Shown here: one piece after another, positions 13,529 to 29,034 of the stretch
How the letters are laid out: each line of letters opens with the position of its first letter
How positions within the stretch are numbered: position 1 is the first letter of the stretch
NCBI GenBank assembly: GCA_034190875.2
Contig: CM067354.1
Location: 34,489,555-34,553,554 of the forward strand
DNA length: 64,000 nt
Reading direction: 5' to 3'
DNA from: Urechis unicinctus
Lineage: Eukaryota; Annelida; Polychaeta; Xenopneusta; Urechidae
Made by a program: the position numbers and the translations under genes
The notes under the pieces: model-generated
What the model saw: only the letters and a program-made list of their open reading frames with translations
Told to the model about the DNA's origin: nothing
Databases searched by the model: none

Positions 13529-14254
13529 GTGTTAATGAATTTCCCAATTAGAGACAAGCTTTCACTTAGTGTTAAGATGACACATTTCCTAGCAGCCACA
13601 AGGGAAAATCCGACTGTACGTTCAAGCAGAAGGAATCTTACGGCTAACATAAGGAGAGCTTTACAAAAAAAGCTAGCTCCTCCACTGTACCACCTCAAAT
13701 ACCGCCTCAAGCAACAAATCGAGACTAGGTGCAAATTATGCCGAGGTGCTCGACTCAAAGATATCAAAGAGTTAACATTTTAGGCCGCAGGGACCACCAT
13801 AAAAACAAGTGGCTCGGGTATTGGCCAAGTTATCACAGGACATAGCTCGCAGGGCCTCTTCAACACAGATCCGATGAAGGCCTGTTTCATCAACGAATGA
13901 AATGGTCCAACCTTACTCACCTCGCTGTATCCAATGTGGGGTATGCACCAGCTCGAGTGGGGACCCTGCCTTTGAGGCCAAGAAGCCAACTGAGCGGCGA
14001 ATTATGTTCGTATTGAATGTTGACGCAACCCTTTACCTAAGGGACAAACAACAGAACCAGTGAAAAACATGCAATATCGAGATGCTAGGCGCCAGGATAC
14101 ACATCATCGCAGCGTGCATCGGTTGCCTCAGGGGACACTGTCGGGGAAACGTTCGACTGACCTACCATAAGTGCCACCGAAATGAAGGGGCTGCAGTAGC
14201 TTGCATTGCGAACATCAGCGGACAGTAACTACGTCTTTCCTGGTGTGGGTATTT
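13529..14254 (+). other. Locally GC-richer patch with several short open frames, status unknown
   Basis: From about 13780 to 14254 the sequence is visibly richer in G and C than its surroundings and contains several short open frames. These are a basic 84-codon + frame at 13529-13783 ending in a CxxC-containing tail (TRCKLCRGARLKDIKE), a 69-codon minus frame at 13780-13989, and a Cys/His-rich 48-codon + frame at 14082-14228. One + frame is open over about 146 codons except for three stops, but the local composition alone would give about seven, so this is not strong. I recognise no family. It may be an old insertion or gene fragment, or chance. Confidence 0.2.
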
Positions 14255-16384
14255 AGCTCATAATGAGAAAGCATGTATCGAAGGAGCGATTACATTTTAT
14301 AACTTGGAAAAATCTAGGTGAGTATTGTTTAGATATAACAGTGATGATTATGTTATGAGGTCATATTTGAAGACCCAATTAGATATGTCTTTCCTTTTGA
14401 TCCTAAAAATATAGATTGATCGGCAAAAGAATAGAAATGACCTTATCCCTAGCAACGTTTTCTGAGGCAACGTGAGGAACAACCGTAAATAGTTGCCGGT
14501 CTTCGGCCTTGTAATGCCACTGTTGCGCGAGGTCAACTATTGTTGGTGAACGGGGGGATTCGCGTATTATGTGAGTAAACTAGTTACTGTATATATAATG
14601 ACTCCTGGAAATATTGAGGTAACGCAAGTACATAAGCCTTTATTGTGGGGAAAAAAGTAACAACTGCTTTGAGTTGCTTTACAGGGATTCAAAAGCCCGT
14701 GCGGCTTCGTTATAAGGCTGTAGTTAAGGGGAGGCCCCTTTATTTCTGATCGTAAAAATTAATCTCGTGACCGTGCAAACATCAGCAAACAAAACCCATT
14801 GAAAGAAAAGCTCCCCAATTATATATCGATTTTTTCTTTGATCATAGTACATTTAAGTTACTAGGAGAACTTATAGAACAATAGAACATGAGGGTTTGTA
14901 CTTTAATTCAGACATTAGGTCCGCTTACGTAAGCCATCCAGTACATACAATTCAAACAGTTCGCCAAGCGACGATCAAGTTAAATGAAATGATTCTTGTG
15001 ATATGACAGCCTAAAAAAAGTATTAACTCCATTTTTATCCAATTGTAATATTTGCATCTACCTATAAAACCGTGATTTATTACATAATCGCTTTTATGTT
15101 TGCATTGCTTAAGATTAATGGTGCTATTAGTTCATTTAAACGAATCGTCAAACATTGTACACAAGCAGTGTCTTCAGTGCTTCTAGGGTAATGGGGATCA
15201 TCGTGTGAGACGTATACATTCTGATTCGGAGACGAACACTGCACTTTCATTGCAGACAACGATAGAGTCTAGTTTACTGCATCCTGGATTCTCGCTCTTG
15301 TTTGGCATGGAATGTAATCCAGCTCACACAATAGATTATATATATCTTTGACGACTCACATTGCCAAATTGTATATAGTCTCTTAGCAGAACTATCATCT
15401 TTTTTACATCAATCAGCGACCAATAGTTCCTACATGCTGTACACTGACTAGGTGAAGTTTCAATAGTACTATAGATTGCACAGCTCGCACGCTATCACAA
15501 ACGCGCTATAACAAGTGGGCTGTGGTTGTTTATCAGTTATTTTAGCTCCCATCATATAGGACAGTAATTGATAATAGCTAACATGTGAGTTATAGTAGTA
15601 TTGTGCGAAACAGATCATCAATTATGAACTCTGTAGCCTGATATTTCACATAGGTTACATCAACGGAGAAGTGGAATGGTGTGAATGGAGGCCTTCCTAT
15701 AAACGTTGATAATATGACTGGAGCCTAGGACAATCATGCTTTTAATGGGACCTGCAGAATCTGCAACTGCCGGCGATGCATGAGCACATACGGCCTTTAT
15801 TCCTGCCGAATCAATTGTCTTAAATGGAACGGGAAGCCAACCAATTAAATATATCAGCATTATCAGACTGCATTGACCTCGGGTGCACATAGATAAGCCG
15901 ACATATAGCCCCACGTCGCACATTTTATTAAGACGAAATCGCACGCAAATAGTAGGCACATATCGTTCCGTCAAAAAAGTATTCATGTGTTATCTCATTA
16001 AAATAATGATGACAGCTTTGATCCTGGCTGTTCCGATCGCAGGTTATTGCGAAACCTTCTTGGTCCTGGACATTTTAATGCCTACGAAAACTTGAATCAC
16101 TAAATAAATTTGTATTGCTGCATATGTGTTATGTAATGCCGAAAATCATGCCGGGATGAATCCCATTGGTGTTTTGTACGAAGGTATAGACTACATGAAA
16201 TGAGGTAGATTTGTTTCCCCTAAAATCAACCCTAGTGCGTTTCAAGGCCATTTCGTCAATAAACAGCAGTAAGGGGTGTCGTGATCTTTCATAGGAGACA
16301 AAAACAATTGGATATATATATCATAAATCCGCCTAACTGTATAGCGACTGGCGTGTTACCAATATTGCTAGGAAAGTTTGTTCA
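14255..16384. other. Unrecognised, apparently non-coding DNA
   Basis: No supported gene, RNA or repeat. The open frame at 15660-15986 (minus, 108 codons) partly overlaps another at 15883-16095 (plus). Neither shows a recognisable motif. Confidence 0.45.
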
Positions 16385-16624
16385 AATATATGCATACAAA
16401 TTTTTGTGCCGACACTGTAATAAGTTCCATCAGAGATGTCGGCTTACTTATGTGTAAACTGGCCATTGGCATGGCTATTAACAGGGACTTTTCATATCGC
16501 CGCGCTTATATATATGCATAAAAATTGGTATATATATATATACATATGCAATAGGTTCCATCAGAGATGTCGACTATATATACTATATGTGTCATATGGC
16601 CATCGGCATGGCTAATAACATGGG
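16385..16624. repeat. Two-copy tandem repeat beside the TA array
   Basis: Two diverged copies lie head to tail at about 16385-16488 and 16508-16624. Both contain GTTCCATCAGAGATGTCG followed by a GGCCAT(T/C)GGCATGGCTA segment, and both start with TATATGCATA(C/A)AAA. The second copy is longer because short TA runs have expanded inside it. The array at 16672 follows directly, so TA slippage and unit duplication may have acted together. Confidence 0.85.
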
Positions 16625-16666
16625 AATATATTTATACATTTATACAAACGCACTAGGGTATATATA

Positions 16667-19796
<3,130 letters not shown>

Positions 19797-19956
19797 TTTA
19801 TACATATATTATATATATATATTTTCATACATATAATATATATATATGTGTGTTCATATACATATATATATATATAAATATATATAGGCATATATATAGA
19901 TATATGCATATACATTTACGTATATATTTATAAATCTATTTATATATCATATATGT
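19797..19956. repeat. Imperfect TA-rich microsatellite
   Basis: About 160 bp of interrupted TA, TATATG and TACATA runs. It is less pure than the arrays at 16672 and 60894. Open frames through it on both strands are repeat artefacts. Confidence 0.9.
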
Positions 19957-21879
19957 GATGCTCGCTTGTACATTCACGCTATTAATAGCTCATGCAGACG
20001 GTTGTTTGACTATTATATCATTAATAATATAAAGCGGACTACTACAGAAACAAAGGACAAATCCCTAAAAACGCATGCTTATACGTCTTGTTATATAATT
20101 TCAGCACAATGTGTTAGAAAAGTATTTGGTCAAGGGAGTAAATTACGGACGTGTTTGTGGACGAAAATATAATTCCTAAGCGTTTTAGTATTGCAGTTTT
20201 AGCGAATAAGATCGTTTCTGAAGCTCAAATACGTAACTGGGAATAACAAAGCAAAGTGAGGTGTCATCATAGCCAGTCATGGGATTTTAGGTATGATGCT
20301 AGCAACACACTATATGACGCAGCCTTCTGAGCAAATCTTAATCGTTTTACTTTTCAAATGGCACGTAGCCTAATGACTACCTATTTACATGGTTTTTTTC
20401 CATTTTGGACAATGAGAGGTAGGACTCCAAATGAGCTACCCAAAAATAACACTGCCGTTCACGTCGCCACTCACCGCGTCATGATTTGCAAACTGTAGAG
20501 AGCACAAGTTGCCATGTATCCAATCAGGATTTTTGCTCGAGAATCATACAGCAGATCATGCATTTGATTGCGCCTATCGCAAAATATAATAAATGACGCA
20601 AATCTATCTCTGTTCTGTAACGTCACCATTCCCTTTATGGCTCAAGGCGAGATGCTTGATTGCACTACCCCGGAGCAACAAAACACTTCGCAAGAAGCAC
20701 ATGTGTTGTGCGGTTTACAAAGTGGATACACCCAGGCACTAGCTTCTCATCGTAACTTACTCGCGAAAAGTGGTACGTTCATACATATCCTCGAATTGTG
20801 CCCAACGTTTGGGCGGACAAGTATTTGCAAAGAAAAGGATATTCATTCCTCAATACATAGTCGATGAATTGCCAAATACAACCCATCTTCAAATAGATTA
20901 GTTTATATAGATTGATGCCACGAGAACATGCCGCCCAACCGCTTCTATGTCAAATTTTATTGCAACTATCGTAGAATACAGACACGGGCAGAATACCCTG
21001 CACCCCCTTCTTTTCAGGTGAAACGATGATCTCTCGTAATTAGCTGAACTGCAAATGTCTTTCAGTACCACACGTAACGCGTATCGGATATGGCCAGGGC
21101 AGTAAGAGCAGAACCGGCTTGTTTCCGTTCATTTTGTTCCAACTTGACGCCACTGGGTTGTAGTGCTATGCATAATCATTCGGGATAAGACTCATAAAAG
21201 TTATCATGTACATATAACATATGGTATGTATTTACTGCAGTTATTTAGGAGAAGTTTAAAGTGTCTGATACTTTGTCAAAATGCACTACACAGCTCAGCT
21301 CAATACAAAGGGATGCTATGAAAACTATTTGAATAACCGATTAGTTGAATGGATCGTTACAGAGCAATTCAAGTACTGAGTAGTCCTATTTTTACAGCGG
21401 TTATCAAAGTTAGTGTTATATATGAAGGTCATATGATCGCCTTGTGCAAGCGTTATTATCATATAGCTATCTGACCGAGAAATCCCCAACCACAGATGAA
21501 TAACTGGCATGAGAAATAAATGTCAATGCGGTGCATCCGCATATGCTGCAGCAACTATCAACGCATAATCATGCAAATTTATTTCACGGAGCTAATGCTT
21601 TTTTCAATATCGTGCGGCACGAATTTATTGTTAAAGTTTCCTGTATCTCCGAATGCTGTTGATCGCCCACTGTTTAGCCAACTTAATTTGGTTTACAATA
21701 GCATAACATTATGTCAAATAAAGAAATTTATAGCATTGACCCGGTATATATCTCAATTTTTTCTTAGTATTGCCAATGGTGATCTGATTCAAAAGCTAGG
21801 CATTACAACATCATATCAAGAGCTTTCAATGCCATTTCACGTCCAAGTAGCATAAAAGCAGCAGTTTATATCTAGGAGA
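19957..21879. other. Unrecognised DNA up to the start of duplicated block A
   Basis: No gene is supported. A 111-codon ATG-started frame at 21520-21855 ends just before block A and has no counterpart upstream of block B. It has no domain that I recognise. The other open frame, 20568-20867, is similarly featureless. Confidence 0.4.
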
Positions 21880-22725
21880 CACCCTATGCTAAACTGCTTT
21901 CCGACGTTACTCGTTACTTGTCAAGAGAGTAGCGCCACAAAGACTAGCAGTATTAATATCAACAGCAGTTAAAATATGTGGCAGTCTTTTTTGTATCGTC
22001 AAATATCAGTAGCACGCACAGCAAGCGTATTCGAATGGCCTCTTCACTTTAACAGCTGCTCAGAATAACTGAATCGAATCATCGTAACATCTGTTTTTGA
22101 GAGGGCATGAATGTTTTTACAATAACCGCCCTATCGCTAGATATTATGTACATATCGTCTTCGTCACAAAAGGTTGCAATATCATCGAGTACATATAGAT
22201 GTACCTTATACACTTAAGCTAATTTACGATGCACTTATTTTAGAAATTTATCGTGTCTTCTCAGTCAACGCTTAAATGCTAGGTCCCAACATTGTTCAAT
22301 ATTGCGATAGTGAAATCGTGTTAAGGTTTACTTAGAGACAAGTATGCGGTAGCTGCAAAATATTTTACCAGCGGTCGCAGAACAGACACGCGACACGCAA
22401 TGTCAGCATGCGCGATGAATTGACGTATATGATGTTAGCAAATACTCTATCTAACCGCTAACTACCATATGCGCGAGGCCATTGGAGCCAATCCATGTTC
22501 GGCTTCAAACATAACGGATTTTCTTCCTCTTATTAATACATGCTACTTCGAGTGATTGTATTTCATCGGGTCAGCAATTAAGCTTACACCCATTATCGGC
22601 TAATATTATTGCTTTCTTGATAACTGATGTAAGTCTCTCACCAATCACATCAGCTTTTTATACTGGTCGTCGTCGGACTAAAATCATTCACAGTAGCATT
22701 TTGCACAGCCATTGTCGGCTTGAAT

Positions 22726-23160
22726 ACGCTCTACAAATTATAACGGCAGCGTTAATGGTGTATATGACGTCGAAAATAGAGATATGTCAAAGATAATATC
22801 TACGTGTAGGAATACATTGCGCGTTTCGGCTTCTATTGTTATTTGATGTTGGAAGATTATAAAACAAGGTGTCAGAAGTAATTCGCAAACTTTCATACAG
22901 TCATCGGTCCTATAAATAGCGATAAACAGTGTTCAGTCCATCATTCAGTGATCTTGAAGAAAGCCTTATATCATTTTATCCCTCTGTAAACAGGTCAGTG
23001 AGCCTCCTGACTACTGATTAATGTTGGTTCTGCCGACCTAGGTTTTAATGCCAAACCCGAATTTGCTATACAAAGCACCATGCAATCGAAATACGTAACA
23101 AAACGTGTTATTTTTGCTTTGTCTCCAATAGGCTTCAACGGAACCATTTTTGTGCTAAAT
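22726..23160. other. 435-bp segment present in block A, absent from block B
   Basis: Block B passes directly from GGGCTGAAT to CGGCGCTTGG (about 41540). Block A has TTGAAT, then 435 bp, then AAATCGGCGCTTGG. A short AAT occurs at both junctions, consistent with either an insertion with a tiny duplication or a deletion in B through microhomology. No terminal inverted repeat or coding domain was recognised. Confidence 0.7.
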
Positions 23161-23471
23161 CGGCGCTTGGCCTTACGCATGATATATGGAACTGGCTTCA
23201 AAACAAGTAATGTTTAGCCACTCTGATTTTTTACGTCAAAACTGGCAATTTGTCAGTCGGCGGCGCAATGAGGTGACGAATTTGCTCTGTTCACTCGTCA
23301 CTAAACCATACCTCCATTTTATAATTCAATAGATTAACCATTTGGACTGTGGTCCACGGGTTCACATCTTATGGGCACACTTGAGGTAAGCATCCGCACA
23401 CAGGCATATGTCTTCACTGCATTGCACAGACATTGCACAGACATTCAATACTCATGTTCAATCAATTATCG

Positions 23472-23940
23472 TACATACATACATACATACATACATACAT
23501 ACATACATACATACATACATACATACATACATACATACATACACATACATACATACATACATACATACATACATACATACATACATACATACATACATAC
23601 ATACATACATACATACATACATACATACATACATACATACATACATACATACATACATACATACATACATACATACATACATACATACATACATACATAC
23701 ATACATACATACATACAACATACATACATACATGCATATATACATACATACATACACACATACATACATACATATACTACATACATGTACGTGCATACAT
23801 ACATACATACATACATACATATGCATACATAAATACACAACATACACACATTCTATGTACATACATACATACATACCTACACATACTTGCATACATACAT
23901 ACATTCTTACATAAACACATACTTACATACAGACATGCAA
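23472..23940. repeat. (CATA)n microsatellite of block A
   Basis: Pure CATA to about 23717 apart from one ACAC interruption at about 23541, then an increasingly degenerate tail with CAACA, TGCATA and TACCTA variants to about 23940. The matching array of block B occupies the same position with the same left flank (TGTTCAATCAAT) and a similar early ACAC interruption, so the arrays are orthologous within the duplication. Open frames through the array are artefacts. Confidence 0.97.
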
Positions 23941-23943
23941 CCA

Positions 23944-24421
23944 TGCTATTACATCGGGTTACTGGCCCTGTATAATGCTCCGGACAAAACAATTTTATAC
24001 GTGCCAACTTTTTCACTGCCAAATACGATTTGGCGTTACTATTGAATTGATTTGTAAGTACCCCTTAGGTGCGCGCAATCGTAGCACGTCATCCGACAAC
24101 GACGTACTTTCTCTTGTGGTAGCTCTTCGTCGTAGCAAAAAAAAGAAAACTCTTAGATTATTCTGTTAAGAAACCTAAAACTATAAAAATAGATAGACTC
24201 AGTTATTACTTCATTATCGCAACGCCATTATGCTCAGACGATAAACGAGAATAATCTTGGCCTACTCATTTTCCCGCTGGCCAACGTCATTGTAGCGTCG
24301 ATGGAATAATAGCGTAACCCCACACCTACGTATTTAGAGTTTCTATGCTGGCGTGATATTCATTACTGAAGCGCGCGCAGAGGGGCAGCCGGTGCTAGAA
24401 AAGGTAACTACAGTGTGCATG
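23944..24421. repeat. Module XY, inverted relative to block B
   Basis: This module matches the reverse complement of 42274-42737. Examples are CCAAATACGATTTGGCGT at about 24019 with its complement near 42645, and TTACTGAAGCG(C/T)GCGCAGAGG at about 24363 with its complement near 42318. It sits directly right of the CATA array in both blocks, so it was flipped in place. No inverted repeats were recognised at the breakpoints. No gene was recognised in it. Confidence 0.9.
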
Positions 24422-24725
24422 TTATCCATCCATGTGCAATTATTAAGCTGCAAACACATTGGTGTTTTCTGTAATAGGGTATTTGGTAAGCTTGACTGGT
24501 CGCTCATGTTGTTTACCAGCCATATATATCAGCCATGCATGCTATATATTGACTTAAATGATCACATACAGATCGCACAAGATCATTGAGCGTAAGGGTA
24601 TTTTGCAAAAACCTCTTAGCAGTGGTTATGCTTTAGTCCTCCAATTAAATAGCGGCCGGGGGTACATGTTCGTACGTTAATTGCAGCCAGTGTAAATATA
24701 TCTCTCCAATAATAAGTATTCATAT
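24422..24725. repeat. Module Z, separately inverted relative to block B
   Basis: This module matches the reverse complement of 42753-43036, for example GCTTTAGTCCTCCAATTAAA at about 24631 with its complement near 42829. Because the order is X-Y-Z in A but Y'-X'-Z' in B, module Z must have been inverted independently of XY. Colinearity resumes at AGAAGACGTAAT in both blocks (24731 and 43048). Confidence 0.9.
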
Positions 24726-25963
24726 CGTCAGAAGACGTAATGAACCAAAATGACATTGTCGCAATATACAAATCTATATGATCTAAGCGCATCTGATTTG
24801 TGGATACCGCTTTTGCATAACATCAACTCAAGCATTCTGGCTTTTCGGTGTTCAGGCTTTCAAAAATAATGACCCGCATTATAATCAAAACGGACAAGAC
24901 GCTACAAAACCATATGTGTTTAGTTGCTGGACAGCATCCATCCGCTGTACACTTTTTCTTAGTCTGTAGCTAAATAAATATATCTAGCTAAAATTTTTAA
25001 ACCTGTAAGCAATTCTAAGTAAGTCATAATGTTATATCATGCAGTGATTATGGCCTAACTGCTCGTATTTGACTGTTCACCAATATACGTGGCGAAAGTA
25101 CGCATAAAATGTCGTTCACAAAATGCATGTATTTGCTTTTACCACATGCTTGTCGGTGCAATTGATGCACGTGGGCGATCTGGTCTGGCCCGCGGTTATT
25201 TAAAGGAATGAAAACAGTTTTACTTCATGCTGCCAACCAGGAACGGAATCCCCCAACCACAATCAACATGATCAGCAAAGCACATAATAAAAACCGACAG
25301 AAAGTCTCGTCAATAAACAGGTAGGCTCGACTTGAATTAGTGGGCGACGCTTGAATTGTATAAAATGGTCAGAGCTAACGGGCGAATAAATCTTTAGTTA
25401 GTCAAACGCAGCCCCTGTTGATTATAGCGGATATGCGATTTCCGCGATGAGTGATACACGCCATCATTTAACAAAGTATATTGCCTGTGTAGTTTCACGT
25501 GCATTATGAACGATAAAGTATGATGGAACGATGGCGTGTTCTATGCAGACAAATAAACATTGGAAATGCATAACTCCTGAATATAGTTGCATTTGCGATG
25601 TCATAGGCGTTTAACTATATTAACGGACTGCAAAAACGTATTCATAACTATATGTATTGGGGTTATTATCTGTTCACCACGAGGTGACCTTAACTTTATA
25701 TATAACGTTTTAGCTTCACGATGCAAATCCAGTGATGTTATTCGTGATGCAAAAACAAATTGAGTAATCAAAATGAAAATGGCAAAATACATACATGCAT
25801 TAAGCACTGTATTGAGATAGATAGGCTTCATAGCAACGGCGTTACATCGACGTTGTCTGTACAAAATGCTTTTCTCAGAGCGGATAAACTAATGACAACC
25901 GACCAACAAACGTCGAGAATTGCCTTCATACGACGCTCCGGAATTTCACGGATTATAAACACC

Positions 25964-26615
25964 GCCAATATGTTGTAACTGGACTAAAGCGGAACCTGTT
26001 TGGTTATGATTCACCTCACGTGGTTAGTGATCAATCGGCTATCTGCATCATGATGCAAATACCAGTTGATCTCCCTTCATCAAAATTGGTGTCATGATCC
26101 ATCATCTCAGCGCCGGACGAGGATGCCACATGACCGTTCATCAGAGAATATCTTGCTATATAATCAGATGAATCTTCAATCATAATGAAGACCGCAATTT
26201 ACTATCAACGTATGCTTTCCGCTGGTTGCAGTTGAATTGACCATGCATGCATGTGACATTGTGCTAATATCAAGAACATGTGGCTGAGGGTGGTTATCTA
26301 ATTTTATTTACAGAAAACGGACATGACCAAAGAACCACTGGTAATTTCATCGATTGCGGCCAGCCAATGGTTTATATTTTTCATGATGCACTGCAATACA
26401 AATACGTGGCCTTTTAGAGTCAATCGAATCATTGGAACGATTATTCGACGGTGATCTGGTCCTTCTTGTCTATTGCTATGTTTGAAACACGTGCTGCAGC
26501 TAAACAACCGCCTGTTGAAGATATATGATTAGAGGATGACGGACATTACCATGCACCCGTTAGTAAACAATACTCACGAAATATACCACGTGCGGTAATA
26601 ACACAAACAGATTCA
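25964..26615 (+). repeat. R-family repeat, copy in block A
   Basis: One of five related stretches in the window. The + strand readable peptide starts QYVVTGLKRN, passes through DQSAICIMMQIPVD, and then, after an apparent one-base loss near 26083, reads KIGVMIHHLSAGRGCHM. Parts of this reappear at 37283 (KIGFNIHHLGSGRGCYM) and 49328 (KIGYIIHHLSS). The further stretch REYLAI-stop-SDESS matches REFLAILSDESS in block B and KECNAIRSDKSS at 49.4 kb. Stops and frameshifts show that this copy is not a functional gene. The family's identity is unknown to me. Confidence 0.6.
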
Positions 26616-26643
26616 CAGCGATAATTAAATTAATTCTTTGCAG

Positions 26644-26830
26644 GTTTCGTTTTATGGCCTGAGGGTCTCACTCACTTCAGTTATGTACTCATAGAAGGTA
26701 TAAAGGTTACTTTCGCATGGCAGCCTAGGACTCGCCGACCATCACTCATTCAACTGTTGCAAGACTTGCCATTGCTGAAATGGTATGCTGCTACCCTATT
26801 TATCAATTTAACAACTGCTGGATGGAAGTT
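26644..26830 (+). CDS. Candidate internal exon (hypothetical), absent from block B
   Basis: One + frame is open for about 62 codons across this interval, reading for example VLWPEGLTHFSYVLIEG near the start and LLQDLPLLKWYAATLF near the end. It is preceded by a pyrimidine-containing TTCTTTGCAG that resembles a 3' splice site, and followed by GTGAGTATAT, which resembles a 5' splice site. If spliced there the exon is 187 nt. The whole interval, with a few bases either side, is missing from block B. A diverged counterpart follows the R copy at about 37715-38062, where the frame is only partly kept. I do not recognise the peptide. Because the splice motifs are short, this could be chance. Expression data would be needed to call a gene. 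Confidence 0.25.
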
Positions 26831-27385
26831 GTGAGTATATTTGTCTGTATTTTATGAACTTCCCATAATTTTTGAGGTTGGTCACATCAATGGCATTGCT
26901 AGTAAACATGAACTTCCTAAGTTTGTACATATAATTCAATAACATTATGTAACTGCATTTGCTGATTAGGCAAATTTTGTTCATGTATGTTGATGCAGGT
27001 AGAAACAGACGTAAACCAACAAGGCATACGTTGAAAGCAGTTATTAGCGGAATGTTCACAGCATACTTTAACGCTAGATTGCTATGTCATTGGCCAACTA
27101 TGCTTTGGTATTAAAGCGGTATGTATGCTAATATAAGTTTTCATTAAAAGCATCACTTTAGAACTAAGTTGATAACAAAGCACCCTGGTTATCTGCCTCT
27201 GACTAAGTATGTTCCAAATAACAGCGCGCTGAGTTGCCTCTAATAGGGTATTACGTGATGTAATATCCTAGTTACAGCAAATATCACGATTATCTTCCTG
27301 GCCACCGGAATCATCAGATCAAAATCTCAGCTAACAAGCAGTTGCCATTTCTGTGCGATGCTTCATCGACAGCCATAATCTATGT

Positions 27386-27600
27386 TATTAAGCTAATTGC
27401 CTGCTCAATATACTTTTGATCAGACCTAGATACAATTACACTTTGAACTTATTGATAAAATTAACCGTGCAAAGCAATGCTGCGCCCTTTGTATTGCTGC
27501 GGTCTGCCTTATTGGATGATATAAAAATTGATTGCCGCACATTCCACACGAGCAATGGCCACAGTCACACGCACAATTTGGATATTTGGAGTGTTGCTTA
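27386..27600 (+). pseudogene. Possible retrotransposon reverse transcriptase relic (block A), weak
   Basis: In the + strand, one frame reads HFELIDKIN at about 27440-27466. A shifted frame reads LLDDIKIDCRTF followed by a His-containing HSHTHNLD at about 27511-27580. The order and spacing resemble the fingers-palm segment and the LDD-containing active-site loop of Ty3/gypsy reverse transcriptases. The block B counterpart (45583-45866) keeps LDDI and HSHTQNLD but differs in frame. Frames had to be chosen to make the match and LDD-type tripeptides arise by chance several times in a window this size, so this is only a candidate. Confidence 0.2.
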
Positions 27601-28572
27601 AAGCTACAGTAAGAGTGGCATAAAGTGCTACTTATTGTATTGGCAGTCGACCAAAATTTCTGCGACTGTCTATTTTCAGTTTAATAGCAGTAAATATCGC
27701 CGCTGGGTCTCTCATTAAAATCGACAAGATGTTGCAGAAACAATTATAGAGCTTAATCTACCCGACAGCTTTGCTACGATACTTTCTAAAAAGGGTAAAA
27801 CAATGCATCGTCTATGATACATCTCTGGCATATCTGTAACAGTATTACCCCGTTTGGTATGACGACCACAGCGGCGTGGTTTGGCAATTAACTGCATTTA
27901 TACGTAGACTTGTTTATTGTGATTAACTCCGTTTAACTGTTTTTCTCCTTACAATCTCGGATTACATAATCGTTATGGAACGATGGTTATACGTCCATTG
28001 GTGTGTCTTGTAGAAGCCTGCACAATGTGAAAATAAATTGCGGAACATGTACCTCGCGCCAACGGTCTACTGGCTGCTGTGATACATTTTGCACTCCAGT
28101 AACTGCTTTGTTCCAACCCAATGTATTTGATGAAAATCATCCATTGATCTTTGCTTTGGTTTCACCTTGAACTATTATGATTACTGTTCTGAGTTTCTTT
28201 TATTAAAATCAATGCCTTTTTACGACGTTTTCTGGTACATGAGAGAGTTCTTGAAAAAGACTCCTTACAACTGCGTATAAATTGGTCGTTATGCCAATTT
28301 GTGAAACTTAGCAAGCTTTTGATAACCTACTTTGGAGCCGGCCGTTACAGGATATAATTAAAGGGTTCCTTGAATTTGCTTGTATGTCATGCTGCATCAC
28401 ATAATGTCTCTGCGTTATCAAAAAGCTCATAATCGTCAGTGTAGAATTCTTTTGACAGCATGGAAAATAGCTTCATGCAATTGTCATTTTCTGCACAAAT
28501 GATTTATACCAGGATAGTTGATGAATAATGTAAGGCTCCAGATTTCCACACCTACTTGGTTAGACTGGTAAC

Positions 28573-28625
28573 CAGCCCCCTTCCGCCCCCTCCCCTCACT
28601 CTACCTACACACCCGCCCATCCTCA
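28573..28625. other. Conserved pyrimidine-rich tract (block A)
   Basis: About 53 bases consist almost only of C and T on the + strand (CCCCCTTCCGCCCCCTCCCC and onward), in otherwise AT-rich DNA. The tract is retained in block B at 46776-46822 with a small deletion. It could form triplex or i-motif structures, or be a long polypyrimidine tract of an intron. No adjacent exon was recognised. Confidence 0.7.
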
Positions 28626-29034
28626 TTTACATTTCACGTGGCGCCAACTTGCGACACAACAGAGTGTCACATTGCATAATATCGCCTTCAATGCATTCAG
28701 CCTAATCTACTACAATCGATGCAGTATACAATGTAAAGGGTGCTGGCATACATCCTAAGAAAACGGGGGGAGATGACGCCGCTCATAGGATCCACCTATT
28801 TAACTCTTAAGAAAACGCAACTACTTTACGATACAAATAATCAATAATTAGTCCACTATGTTCATCGGCATTTATTGCTACTATTGTACGCCTTCTGGTA
28901 ACATTAAAGTATGCCTGGGTGAGGGCCTGTTGATCAGGTAATTATTTGAGTCCTTAGATTGTGACTAAACTTGACGATGTTCAGTTTTTGCTCAAGAATT
29001 ATACAATCTATATGTGTGATAAGTGATATAGAAC

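Noticed and set aside
13780..14228. A + frame with only three stops in about 146 codons
   Set aside because: At local composition about seven stops are expected, and with six frames available the deficit is not convincing.
23371..24022. Open frames up to 180 codons through the block A CATA array
   Set aside because: Microsatellite artefact. All three frames and both strands are open.
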